Below, piece by piece: positions 8,458 to 15,925 of a stretch of 64,000 bases of DNA (position 1 is its first letter; every line of letters begins with the position of its first letter). The notes under the pieces are model-generated. The model saw only the letters and a list, made by a program, of their open reading frames with translations. It made no database searches and was not told where the DNA came from. The DNA is from CAWCWK01 sp963842125 (lineage in GTDB: Bacteria > Pseudomonadota > Alphaproteobacteria > Rhizobiales > CAWCWK01). Location of the stretch: positions 1,116,001-1,180,000 of the forward strand of contig CAWJFE010000001.1 in assembly GCA_963842125.1 (NCBI GenBank), given 5' to 3'. A program made the position numbers and the translations under genes.

Positions 8458-9334
8458 TGCAGACCTGCCCGTCGCGCGCCTGCTCGTCTCGAGCGTCCGA
8501 GAGGAGAGCCGCCGCACGGTCGGCTTCGGCGGAGAGTGTCGGCCAGTCCGGCACGTCGTTGTCCCATTCGATCAGCGTCGGCAGCGGGCCGGTGCGTGCG
8601 ATCGTGCGGGCGTAGAGGGCCCAGACGGGATCGACGACGGGCCGGCTATGCGTGTCGATGAGGAGGGGTGCGCCCTCGTCGTCCGTCTGCTCCTCGTGGC
8701 CGCCGAGATGGATCTCGCCGACGGCGTGGAGCGGGAAGGCATCGAGATAGGCGTGCGGGTCCTCGCTATGGTTGGCGCAGGAGACGAAGACGTTGTTGAT
8801 GTCGAGGAGGAGGCCGCATCCGGTGCGGCGCACGAGCTCGGCGAGGAAGTCGATCTCGCCCATCGTGCTCGTCTCGAAGGCGATGTAGGTGGACGGGTTC
8901 TCTAGGAGCATCGGTCGCTTGAGCACCGTCTGCACGGTGTCGATATGGGCCGCCACGCGCGCCAGCGTCGCCTCGTCATAGGCGACGGGGAGGAGATCGT
9001 TGAGGTAGGCGTCGTCATGGCTCGACCAGGCGAGATGCTCGGAGAAGAGGCCGGGCTCGTAGCGCGCGTCGAGCGCCGCCAGCCGCGCCAGATGCGCCCC
9101 GTCGAGCGGCCCCTCGCCGCCGATGGAGAGCGCGACGCCGTGCAGCGAGAGCGGGAAGCGCTCGCGAAGCCGGGTGAGGTCGTGATGCGGACGCCCGCCC
9201 TCGCCCATGTAGTTCTCGGCATGAACCTCGAGAAAGCGGACGGCGCCTGGGCCCGCCTCGATGGCGGCAATGTGCTGCGCCTTCAGCCCGACGCCGGGGG
9301 CGGCGGGAACCTGGAGTGGGCGGCTGGCGGACAT
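8444..9334 (-). CDS. bufB: DUF692 multinuclear non-heme iron oxidase (BufB-like)
   Basis: A 296-residue TIM-barrel protein of the DUF692/MNIO family. Visible family motifs are GVGLKAQHIAAI, FLEVHAENYMGEGG, SLHGVALSIGG, SEHLAWS, ENPSTYIAF, GLLLDINNVFVSC and AVGEIHLGGHEEQ; the conserved His, Asp, Glu and Asn residues in these blocks are the iron ligands in characterised members. MNIO enzymes such as MbnB convert cysteines of a precursor peptide into oxazolone/thioamide or thiooxazole groups that bind copper. Here the substrate should be the DUF2282 peptide encoded just upstream. A G+C-rich palindrome separates it from bufA. Confidence 0.94.
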   Translation of the reverse strand: MSASRPLQVPAAPGVGLKAQHIAAIEAGPGAVRFLEVHAENYMGEGGRPHHDLTRLRERFPLSLHGVALSIGGEGPLDGAHLARLAALDARYEPGLFSEHLAWSSHDDAYLNDLLPVAYDEATLARVAAHIDTVQTVLKRPMLLENPSTYIAFETSTMGEIDFLAELVRRTGCGLLLDINNVFVSCANHSEDPHAYLDAFPLHAVGEIHLGGHEEQTDDEGAPLLIDTHSRPVVDPVWALYARTIARTGPLPTLIEWDNDVPDWPTLSAEADRAAALLSDARDEQARDGQVCNVAA

Positions 9335-9364
9335 CGGATCGCTCCGGTGTTGGAGGGCTGAGGC

Positions 9365-9382
9365 GGGCCGCGCGCGGCCCGC
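9365..9382 (-). terminator. Palindrome between bufA and bufB, possible attenuator or mRNA stabiliser
   Basis: CGGGCCGCG-CGCGGCCCG is a perfect 18-base palindrome in the 78-base gap after the bufA stop. In RNA it would form a strong hairpin with no T-run after it, so it is more likely a stabiliser or partial terminator that lets the precursor gene be expressed more than the modification genes. This function is inference. Confidence 0.45.
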
Positions 9383-9412
9383 CCCCAGCTTAGCGTGAAA
9401 GTCCCGCCGGGA

Positions 9413-9742
9413 TTAAGCCGGCAGGTCGCGCTTCAACTCGTCGAGGCTGCCCGCCCGGTCGCCCGGAAGCTCGAACTGGGCGGTCGTCTCCTCGACGCCG
9501 TATTTCTCGCAGGTGCCGGCGGGCACCAACGTCCAGGCATTGCCCTGATAGTCGACCTTGGACGTGCCGGCGCAGGTGGTGCCGGGGCCGGCGGCGCAGT
9601 CGTTCTGACCGGCGAGCGAGATGCCGTAGCACTTCTCCTTGCCCTGCGCCTCGGCCGTGCCGGCCGTGCCCGTCAGGGTGAGCGCGGCGGCGACGGCGCC
9701 GGCGAGCGTGAGGGCGGAGGCGGTGGTCGTCTTGCTGGTCAT
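9413..9742 (-). CDS. bufA: Bufferin-type RiPP precursor, DUF2282 family
   Basis: A 109-residue secreted precursor. Residues 1-32 are a Sec-type signal peptide (MTSKTTTASALTLAGAVAAA...AEA). The core has four cysteines at 38, 49, 57 and 78 in the family pattern KCYGISLAGQNDC...TCAGTSKVDYQGNAW...GTCEK. Bufferins of this type are modified by a DUF692 enzyme on cysteines and bind copper in the periplasm, protecting cells from metal stress. The ATG at 9742 is chosen because it gives a normal signal peptide and has an AGAGGA-like ribosome site about 8 bases upstream. It leads an operon with bufB, bufC and a DoxX gene, the same order as in Caulobacter. Confidence 0.92.
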   Translation of the reverse strand: MTSKTTTASALTLAGAVAAALTLTGTAGTAEAQGKEKCYGISLAGQNDCAAGPGTTCAGTSKVDYQGNAWTLVPAGTCEKYGVEETTAQFELPGDRAGSLDELKRDLPA

Positions 9743-10002
9743 GATATCGATCCTCTGATCCTGTGCGGCTGTTGCGCGGGTCTTGAATGCCACCTCACTG
9801 GACCATAAGCGCAGGCTCTCGTCCAAACACGCAGCGCTGGCCTTCGCTCACATTCGGGTGAGGAGGGGTGGAGCGGATCGTGAGGCAAAGAGGCTTCCGG
9901 TTCGTGAAGACCGGTCCATAACAGCCTCTAGGAGGCGGCGAGCCCGGGCGGGACGACCTGCCGCCCTTCCTTTGGCGTGCCCGGCTTCCAGATGGGCAGG
10001 GG

Positions 10003-10929
10003 ATGAACCCCACCGCATCCTCGCCGCCCCTCAGCGCGCTCGCCGTCGTCGCGCATCCGGCCTTCCACGCGCCGCTGCCGGCCGGGCACCGCTTTCCGAT
10101 GCACAAATATCGCCGGCTGGCCGAGGTGCTGGTCGAGGAGGGGATCGTGCCGCGCGGCGGCTTCATCGAGCCGGCCGAGGCGCCGGCGGAGTGGCTCGCC
10201 CTCGCGCACGACCGTGCCTATGTCGATCAGGTCCTGGCAGCCGATGCCCCCCCGGAGGTCGAGCGCCGGATCGGATTGCCGATCACGCCCGCCATGGCGC
10301 TGAGGACGCGCACGTCCTGCGCCGCGACCCTGCTGGCGGGCCGCCTCGCGCTCGAGCGCGGCATCGCCTGCACCACGGCGGGCGGGAGCCACCATGCGCG
10401 GCGCGACGGCGGGCGGGGCTTTTGCGTCTTCAACGACGTCGCCGTCGCCGTCCTCAACCTCAAGGCGGCCGGCGAGATCGGCACCTGCGCCGTCATCGAC
10501 GTCGACGTCCATCAGGGCGACGGCACGGCCGATATCCTCAAGGATGCCGCCTTCTTCACCTGCTCGATCCACGCCGAGAAGAACTATCCGTCCGACAAGG
10601 TCCCGTCCGATCTCGATGTCGGTCTGCCCGACGGCATGGGCGATGCGGGCTATCTCGCGGTTCTCGAGGATCATGTTCCCGGGCTGCTCGACCACGTGCG
10701 GCCCGACATCGTCTTCTACAATGCCGGCGTCGATACCCATGCGGACGACAAGCTCGGCCGGCTGGCGATGAGCGATGCGGGGCTGGCCGCGCGGGACGCC
10801 TATGTCGTCGGCGAGGTGCGGCGGCGCGGCATTCCCTTCGTCGGCGTGATCGGCGGGGGCTATGCGGACGATGTCGACGTGTTGGCGCGCCGGCACGCGA
10901 GCCTCCACCGGGCGGCGTCTAGCGGCTGA
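10003..10929 (+). CDS. Histone deacetylase-family hydrolase
   Basis: A 308-residue member of the HDAC/acetylpolyamine-amidohydrolase superfamily, zinc-dependent deacetylases. Family blocks are HRFPMHKYRRLAEVL, HDRAYVDQVL, TTAGGSHHARRDGGRGFCVFND (the His-His catalytic pair), VIDVDVHQGDGT (zinc-binding Asp and His), CSIHAEKNYP and FYNAGVDTHADDKLG (third metal ligand), ending GGGY. Bacterial members act on acetylated small molecules or proteins; substrate unknown. The gene is alone on its strand. Its 3' end overlaps the convergent O-antigen ligase-like gene by 11 bases. Confidence 0.93.
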   Translation: MNPTASSPPLSALAVVAHPAFHAPLPAGHRFPMHKYRRLAEVLVEEGIVPRGGFIEPAEAPAEWLALAHDRAYVDQVLAADAPPEVERRIGLPITPAMALRTRTSCAATLLAGRLALERGIACTTAGGSHHARRDGGRGFCVFNDVAVAVLNLKAAGEIGTCAVIDVDVHQGDGTADILKDAAFFTCSIHAEKNYPSDKVPSDLDVGLPDGMGDAGYLAVLEDHVPGLLDHVRPDIVFYNAGVDTHADDKLGRLAMSDAGLAARDAYVVGEVRRRGIPFVGVIGGGYADDVDVLARRHASLHRAASSG

Positions 10930-12151
10930 GTGGTACCGTCCGTTCGGGCGCGACCCTGGCCGCGCCATCGAGGCCCCAGACGAGGCCGAAGAGCAGGAAC
11001 CAGTGGCGCCAGTGATCGGTGTCGATGATCAGGCCTTCGAGGGCCATGCCGATAAAGGCCGCGGCGACGGGAATGGTGAGCGTGCGCAGCGCGTCTCGGC
11101 GCTGGAGAAGGCGCAGGCACTTCGCCAGCGACCAGAGCACGGCGACGCAATAGGTCCCCCCGCCCAGCCAGCCATAGCCGAGAAGCGTGTTGAGATAGAC
11201 GTTGTGAATCTCTTCCGGAAAATATTGCCGGAACTGGATCGAGCCGAAGCCGAGCGGATGCTCCAGCACCAGCATCAGCCCGCTCGAATAGCGATCGAAC
11301 CGGCCGAGATAGCCGCTATCGTAGGACTGCGACAGCTGCGCGCGATCGGCGATGAGGGCGGCTGTCGAGGGCAGCGAAAGGGCGATGGCGAGGCCGATGA
11401 CGGCGAGCGCGAGGCCGGCCATCGTCAGCGCGCCGATCCGCCGGCGCTCCGCGCGCTCCGCGCTCGTCGCATAGGTGAAGAAGGCGGTGAGCGCACCGCA
11501 GATGACGAGGAGCCCCCAGGCCGCGCGCGAGAAGCTGAGAAAGAGGCCGATCACGACAATGCCGAGGAGCGCCGCCGGGACCGCCGCGCGCGTGACCGGT
11601 CGGGTCAGGCTCCAGGCGAGGAGCGTGCAGGCGGGGAGGACGAGGAAGGCGCCGAGCACGTTCGGGTCCTCGAACGTGCCTTTCGCCCGGCCATAGAGCA
11701 TGAACGTGTCGATGCCCGCGCCATAGCCGGCCAAGGCGGCAAGGCTCGCGATGAGCCCGGCGGCGACGGTGCCCATCAGCACGATCCGCCCGTTGCGCAG
11801 CGGATCGTCCGCCACATAGGCCGCGAAGACGAGCGAGGTGACGAGAAGATAGGCGGTGATGACGGCGAACTGGATCGCCTTGCCCGTCTCGTAGCGCACC
11901 GCGCCGAGCCCCAGAAGGGCACCGGCGCTGATGAGGACGACGATGAGGACGAGGGGCGCGAGCCTGCGATGGAGCGGCAGACCGAGCGCGAAGAGCAGCA
12001 CCGTCGTCGGCAGGAAGAGGAGCTCGTAAGGCGAGGGCTCGCGAAAGACGAGCGCCCCGCAGGCCGCCGTCAGCCCGACCAGCCAGCCGAGCGAGCGGTG
12101 GCTGAGGGGCGCGGCGAGGAGGGCGCGGCCCGCGGGGAAGGTCGCCGCCAT
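10919..12151 (-). CDS. O-antigen ligase / Wzy-like polysaccharide polymerase
   Basis: A 410-residue polytopic membrane protein with about ten hydrophobic segments and a large periplasmic loop near the C terminus containing HPLGFGSIQFRQYFPEEIHNVYLNTLLGYGWLGG, the pattern (H..Y....E.G..G) of the O-antigen ligase/polymerase family. It probably polymerises repeat units of the exopolysaccharide assembled by the neighbouring genes, since this locus has WcaJ, GT4, Wza and Wzc-like proteins. Family members include both WaaL ligases and Wzy polymerases, and the sequence does not settle which. It follows the sugar-phosphate transferase gene by 4 bases. Confidence 0.87.
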   Translation of the reverse strand: MAATFPAGRALLAAPLSHRSLGWLVGLTAACGALVFREPSPYELLFLPTTVLLFALGLPLHRRLAPLVLIVVLISAGALLGLGAVRYETGKAIQFAVITAYLLVTSLVFAAYVADDPLRNGRIVLMGTVAAGLIASLAALAGYGAGIDTFMLYGRAKGTFEDPNVLGAFLVLPACTLLAWSLTRPVTRAAVPAALLGIVVIGLFLSFSRAAWGLLVICGALTAFFTYATSAERAERRRIGALTMAGLALAVIGLAIALSLPSTAALIADRAQLSQSYDSGYLGRFDRYSSGLMLVLEHPLGFGSIQFRQYFPEEIHNVYLNTLLGYGWLGGGTYCVAVLWSLAKCLRLLQRRDALRTLTIPVAAAFIGMALEGLIIDTDHWRHWFLLFGLVWGLDGAARVAPERTVPLSR

Positions 12152-12155
12152 GAGT

Positions 12156-13706
12156 TTAGTACGCGTTCTCGGTCTTCAGCAGCGAGAGCGGCGTGCGGGC
12201 GAGGATGGCGAGGTCGAGGGGCGCCGACCAGTTCTCGATGTAATAGAGGTCGTGCTCGACGCGGCGCTGGATCTTGTCGTCCGTGTCGGTCTCGCCGCGC
12301 CAGCCATTGATCTGCGCCCAGCCGGTGATGCCGGGGCGGACCTTGTGACGCGCGAAATAGCTGTCGACGACCTCGTCGTAGACCCGGCCCGCCGCCTTGG
12401 CCGAGACGGCGTGCGGCCGGGGCCCGACGAGGGAGAGATTGCCCTTGATCGCGACGTTGATGAGCTGAGGCAATTCGTCGAGCGAGGTCCGGCGGATGAA
12501 CCGGCCGACCTTGGTGACGCGCGGATCGTCCCTGGTGACGAGCTTGGCGGCCTTGGCGTCCGATTGGTCGACATACATGGAGCGGAACTTGAAGACCTCG
12601 ATCAGCTCGTTGTTGAAGCCGTAGCGCTTCTGGCGAAAGAGCGCGGGGCCGGGGCTGTCGAGCTTCACCGCGACGGCGACGGCGGCCATGACGGGCGCGA
12701 AGGCGACGAGGAGGAGCCCGCCGAGCACGCGGTCGATGATCCGCTTCTGGAGCTGGTCCCAGTCGGTGAGCGGGCGGTCCATGACGTCGAAGACCGGCAC
12801 GTCGCCGACATAGGAATAGGCGCGCGGGCGAAAGCGCAGCTTGTTGGCATGGGCCGAGAGGCGCACGTCGACCGGCAGCACGGCGAGCGTCTTCAGCATG
12901 TGGAGGAGGCGGGCCTCGGCCGAGACCGGGATCGTGACGATGAGCATCTCGACCCGCGCCACGCGGGCGAAGGTCACGAGATCGTCGACATCGCCGAGCC
13001 GGGGATAGCCCTCGATCGGCTCGACGCGGCTTTCGTCGCGATCGTCGAAGATGCCGACGACCTCGATGTCGTGGTCGCGGCCCTTCTCGATGGCGGTGAT
13101 GAAATCGCGGGCCGCCTGGCCGCCGCCGACGACGACGACGCGCCGCGTGAGCCGTCCGGCCGCGATGAGAAGGTCGACATAGTGGCGGGTGACGAGGCGG
13201 ACCGTCCAGAGAGCCGCGAGGCCGCCCATGAACCACATCACCCACCAACCGCGCGAATAGGCGTCGCCGATCTTGAGGAGGAAGAGGGCGAGGACGCCGA
13301 GGACGAGGACGCTTCCCCAGCCGAGCGTCACCCGGCCGAGCTGGCGGGTCGTGGTGCGCAGCGTTCCCATCTCGTAGAGCCCGCCGATCTGGAAGGCGAC
13401 GATGGTGCCGAGCCCGGCCAGGAGAACCATCGGCAGGTAGTAGTCCCAGGGAAAGCGTCCCTCGACATAGGCCAGCGCGATGAGGAGGCCGGAGCAGACG
13501 ACGACGAGCGCATCGACGAAGCGCAGCCCCATGCTGACGGAGATCGGCGAGACGGCGGCGTCCGCGCGGCGACGAACGGCCGCGGCGGCCTCGGCGGCGA
13601 GGCCGGAGAGCGGGCGCTCGACCCTGGGCTTGCGCGAGGGGGCGCCGGCCGCGCTGTCCGCAGCGTTGGCGGCCATGATCTCGCGAACGCCGATGCCGTC
13701 ACTCAT
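12156..13706 (-). CDS. Undecaprenyl-phosphate sugar phosphotransferase, WcaJ/ExoY type
   Basis: A 516-residue polyprenyl glycosylphosphotransferase that would start repeat-unit synthesis by moving a hexose-1-phosphate to undecaprenyl phosphate. The N-terminal half has four or five membrane helices, then a Rossmann-like domain (RRVVVVGGGQAARDFI), and the C-terminal catalytic domain has FKFRSMYVD, RDDPRVTKVGRFIRRTSLDELPQL and KGNLSLVGPRPHA, all typical of PssY/WcaJ enzymes. The ATG at 13706 is preferred over the TTG six bases upstream, with AGGGATTG as a plausible ribosome site. It lies 4 bases before the polymerase gene. Confidence 0.95.
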   Translation of the reverse strand: MSDGIGVREIMAANAADSAAGAPSRKPRVERPLSGLAAEAAAAVRRRADAAVSPISVSMGLRFVDALVVVCSGLLIALAYVEGRFPWDYYLPMVLLAGLGTIVAFQIGGLYEMGTLRTTTRQLGRVTLGWGSVLVLGVLALFLLKIGDAYSRGWWVMWFMGGLAALWTVRLVTRHYVDLLIAAGRLTRRVVVVGGGQAARDFITAIEKGRDHDIEVVGIFDDRDESRVEPIEGYPRLGDVDDLVTFARVARVEMLIVTIPVSAEARLLHMLKTLAVLPVDVRLSAHANKLRFRPRAYSYVGDVPVFDVMDRPLTDWDQLQKRIIDRVLGGLLLVAFAPVMAAVAVAVKLDSPGPALFRQKRYGFNNELIEVFKFRSMYVDQSDAKAAKLVTRDDPRVTKVGRFIRRTSLDELPQLINVAIKGNLSLVGPRPHAVSAKAAGRVYDEVVDSYFARHKVRPGITGWAQINGWRGETDTDDKIQRRVEHDLYYIENWSAPLDLAILARTPLSLLKTENAY

Positions 13707-13853
13707 GATCAATCCCTAGCCTGCCATCATTGCCCACCGGACCATGGGCGAGAAAGGTGAACGGAGGGTTGGAGGAACGCACCACACCCCAGGCCTGATG
13801 GGGTAGGTCACGCGGCGTGGTAAACGTGTGTGCCGGGTCGTCCAGGGCATCGC

Positions 13854-14960
13854 TCATCGGAGCGCGCTGCGGTAGACGGCCTCGATCTCGCGCGCCATAC
13901 GGCCGGCGGAGAAGGCGTCCCGAACCCGGTCTCGTGTCGCCTCCGCCTCGGTGAGGCGGGCATCGGGCGCTTCGAGGTGGCGGGCCATCGCGTCGGCGAG
14001 CGCATCGACGTCACCCGGCGCGATGAGCGCTTCGGGCGGCAGGACCTCGGGAATGCCGCCGACCCGCGTCGCGATGAGCGGGCGCGCGGCAGCGATCGCC
14101 TCCAGCACGACATAGGGCATCGATTCCTTGCGCGATGGCATGACGACACAGGCCCCGCGCGAGAAGGCATCCGTGGCCGCGCGCCGGCCCGCGAAGGTGA
14201 CGCGGGCATCTAGCTTCAATGTCTCGCTCTGCGCCCGGAAGGTCGCCTCGTCCGGCCCGTCTCCGACGATGACGAGGCTCGGCGCGTGCCCGCCCGCCAC
14301 GAGTTCGGCCATGGCGGCGAGGAGGACGTCGACACCCTTCAGATGCCGCAGCTCTCCGATGAAGACGAAGTCGGCGGGGTCCGGCGCGAAGGGGATCGGC
14401 GCGAAGTCGGCGTCGAGCAGACCGTTGACCACGACGGCCGAGGCCGCCGGCGGGGGGCCGATGACGTCCGTGAAGATGGCGCGGGCGTGCGCGCTCTCGA
14501 AGGTCACGGCATCGGTGCGCGGCAGCAGCCAGCGCTCCAGCGTGTGGAAGACGCGGCCGCTCGCCGAGCCCGGGTCGTAGTTGAGGCTGCCGCCATGCGG
14601 CGTGTAGATGCGCGTGTATCGGGCAGGCAGGCTTCGCGCATAGGCGCCGCCCTTGGCGCCGTGCCCGTGAACGATGTCGGCCCGGGTCTCGGCGGTGCGG
14701 GCCGCGACGTGGGCCCGGGCACCGAGATCGGCCACGCCCGCGACGCGCGGCATCGGCGTGCGCGTCAGGCCGAGTTCGAGCTTCGGCGCCAGCGCGGCCA
14801 GGGTCTCCGTCGCCTGCTCGCCGCCCGTCAGGCTGTCGGCGACGATCCCGACGGCATGGCCGGTCGCGACCTGCGCGCCTGCCAGATCGACGACGTGGCG
14901 AAAGAGGCCGCCGACCGGCGCCCTCAGAACGTGAAGGATGCGAAGCGTGCCGCCCGGCAT
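13854..14960 (-). CDS. Glycosyltransferase family 4
   Basis: A 368-residue GT-B glycosyltransferase. The start LRILHVLRAPVGGLFRHVVDLA is a typical GT4 N-terminal strand and GG loop; the donor-binding domain shows FIGELRHLKGVDVLLAAMAEL, IVGDGPDE, and PSRKESMPYVVLEAIAAARPLIATRVGGIPEVL with the E..P..VLEA element that contacts the nucleotide sugar. It presumably adds a sugar to the lipid-linked repeat unit begun by the adjacent WcaJ-like enzyme. The gene is 2 bases from the Wza-like gene upstream and 147 bases before the WcaJ-like gene. Confidence 0.93.
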   Translation of the reverse strand: MPGGTLRILHVLRAPVGGLFRHVVDLAGAQVATGHAVGIVADSLTGGEQATETLAALAPKLELGLTRTPMPRVAGVADLGARAHVAARTAETRADIVHGHGAKGGAYARSLPARYTRIYTPHGGSLNYDPGSASGRVFHTLERWLLPRTDAVTFESAHARAIFTDVIGPPPAASAVVVNGLLDADFAPIPFAPDPADFVFIGELRHLKGVDVLLAAMAELVAGGHAPSLVIVGDGPDEATFRAQSETLKLDARVTFAGRRAATDAFSRGACVVMPSRKESMPYVVLEAIAAARPLIATRVGGIPEVLPPEALIAPGDVDALADAMARHLEAPDARLTEAEATRDRVRDAFSAGRMAREIEAVYRSALR

Positions 14961-14962
14961 GC

Positions 14963-15523
14963 CTAGAAGAGCCGCTCGGGCACGCGAACGGCGTCGCCGG
15001 GATGGATCGGATCGTAAGGATTGGCGCGGAAGGTGACGGGGCGCCCGTCGTAGACGCGGGTGATGAGGATGCGATCGCGCTTGGCGCGGGTGCTGTAGCC
15101 GCCGGCGAGCGCGACGACCTTCATGCCGCTCATGCCCTCGGCATAGGGGTACTGGCCGGCCGCACCGACCTCGCCGAGCACGAAGACGGGGCGCGGATCG
15201 GCGACCTGGACGGTGACCGAGGGATCGCGCAGATAGCCATTGGCGAGGCGCTCGGAGATTTCGCGGCGGATCTGCTTGGTGCTGCGTCCGGCCGCCTGCA
15301 CGTCCCCGATCAAGGGCACCGAGATGTGGCCCGACTGCGAGATCCGATAGGTCTGCGACAGTTCCTGCTCGCCGTAGACGGCCACCCGCACCGTGTCGCC
15401 GCCGCCCAATGCATAGGGCCGCTCGTAATAGGCCGCGACGTTCTCGATCGCCGGCGGGGCTGAAGCGCAGGCCGACAGGACGGCGCCGGCAAGGAAGACG
15501 AGGGCGAAGCGCGCGCCGCGCAT
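14963..15523 (-). CDS. Outer-membrane polysaccharide export lipoprotein, Wza/ExoF type
   Basis: A 186-residue short member of the polysaccharide export (PES) family. It starts with a lipoprotein signal (MRGARFALVFLAGAVLSACAS, lipobox LSAC). The PES domain follows: YALGGGDTVRVAVYGEQELSQTYRISQSGHISVPLIGDVQAAGRS, then a SLBB-like segment VFVLGEVGAAGQYPYAEGMSGMKVVALAGGYS. It should form the outer-membrane outlet for the polymer. The ATG at 15523 is chosen because it begins a perfect lipoprotein signal; longer in-frame starts (15583, 15673) would bury it. It is divergent from the Wzc/ExoP-like gene, its expected inner-membrane partner. Confidence 0.9.
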   Translation of the reverse strand: MRGARFALVFLAGAVLSACASAPPAIENVAAYYERPYALGGGDTVRVAVYGEQELSQTYRISQSGHISVPLIGDVQAAGRSTKQIRREISERLANGYLRDPSVTVQVADPRPVFVLGEVGAAGQYPYAEGMSGMKVVALAGGYSTRAKRDRILITRVYDGRPVTFRANPYDPIHPGDAVRVPERLF

Positions 15524-15925
15524 CACCGCCGCGCCGCTGCGGTTCGAGCGTGTGGCTCCACCTTCATTCTCGCGATGGCGCATCGTTCGAGGGAGCATCG
15601 TTCCAACCCTTCGGGGACCTGCGGACTGCGGGATTTGCGGACTGTCGGCATCGCCACCGGCGCCGGCTTGCAAGAACCGGAGCCTCGGTGCGGAACCGGG
15701 ACCGTATCGCCAAGGAATCGCAGAACAGGGTTAAGGAAGGCTTCGGCCGGCGTCGCCCGTCCGGCTCGAAGTGGGACGGATGGGCCAGACATCCGGTGTC
15801 GCTCTCCCGGTCTGGAACAGATGCAGTCGCCCGGGGCGACGCGTATTGGCGGCCGGTCGCCTTCGTTTCATGTTGCTTAACGCTTCGGCGCTAACCTCTC
15901 GATAAGGTTGACGGAGCTTAACGCA
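15524..15925. other. Divergent promoter region of the exopolysaccharide locus
   Basis: About 400 bases between the leftward Wza-like operon and the rightward ExoP-like gene. No conserved open frame or RNA gene is seen. A GGAG ribosome site lies about 9 bases before the ATG at 15926. TTAACG-type words near 15877-15922 are too imperfect to call as a named binding site. Confidence 0.5.
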
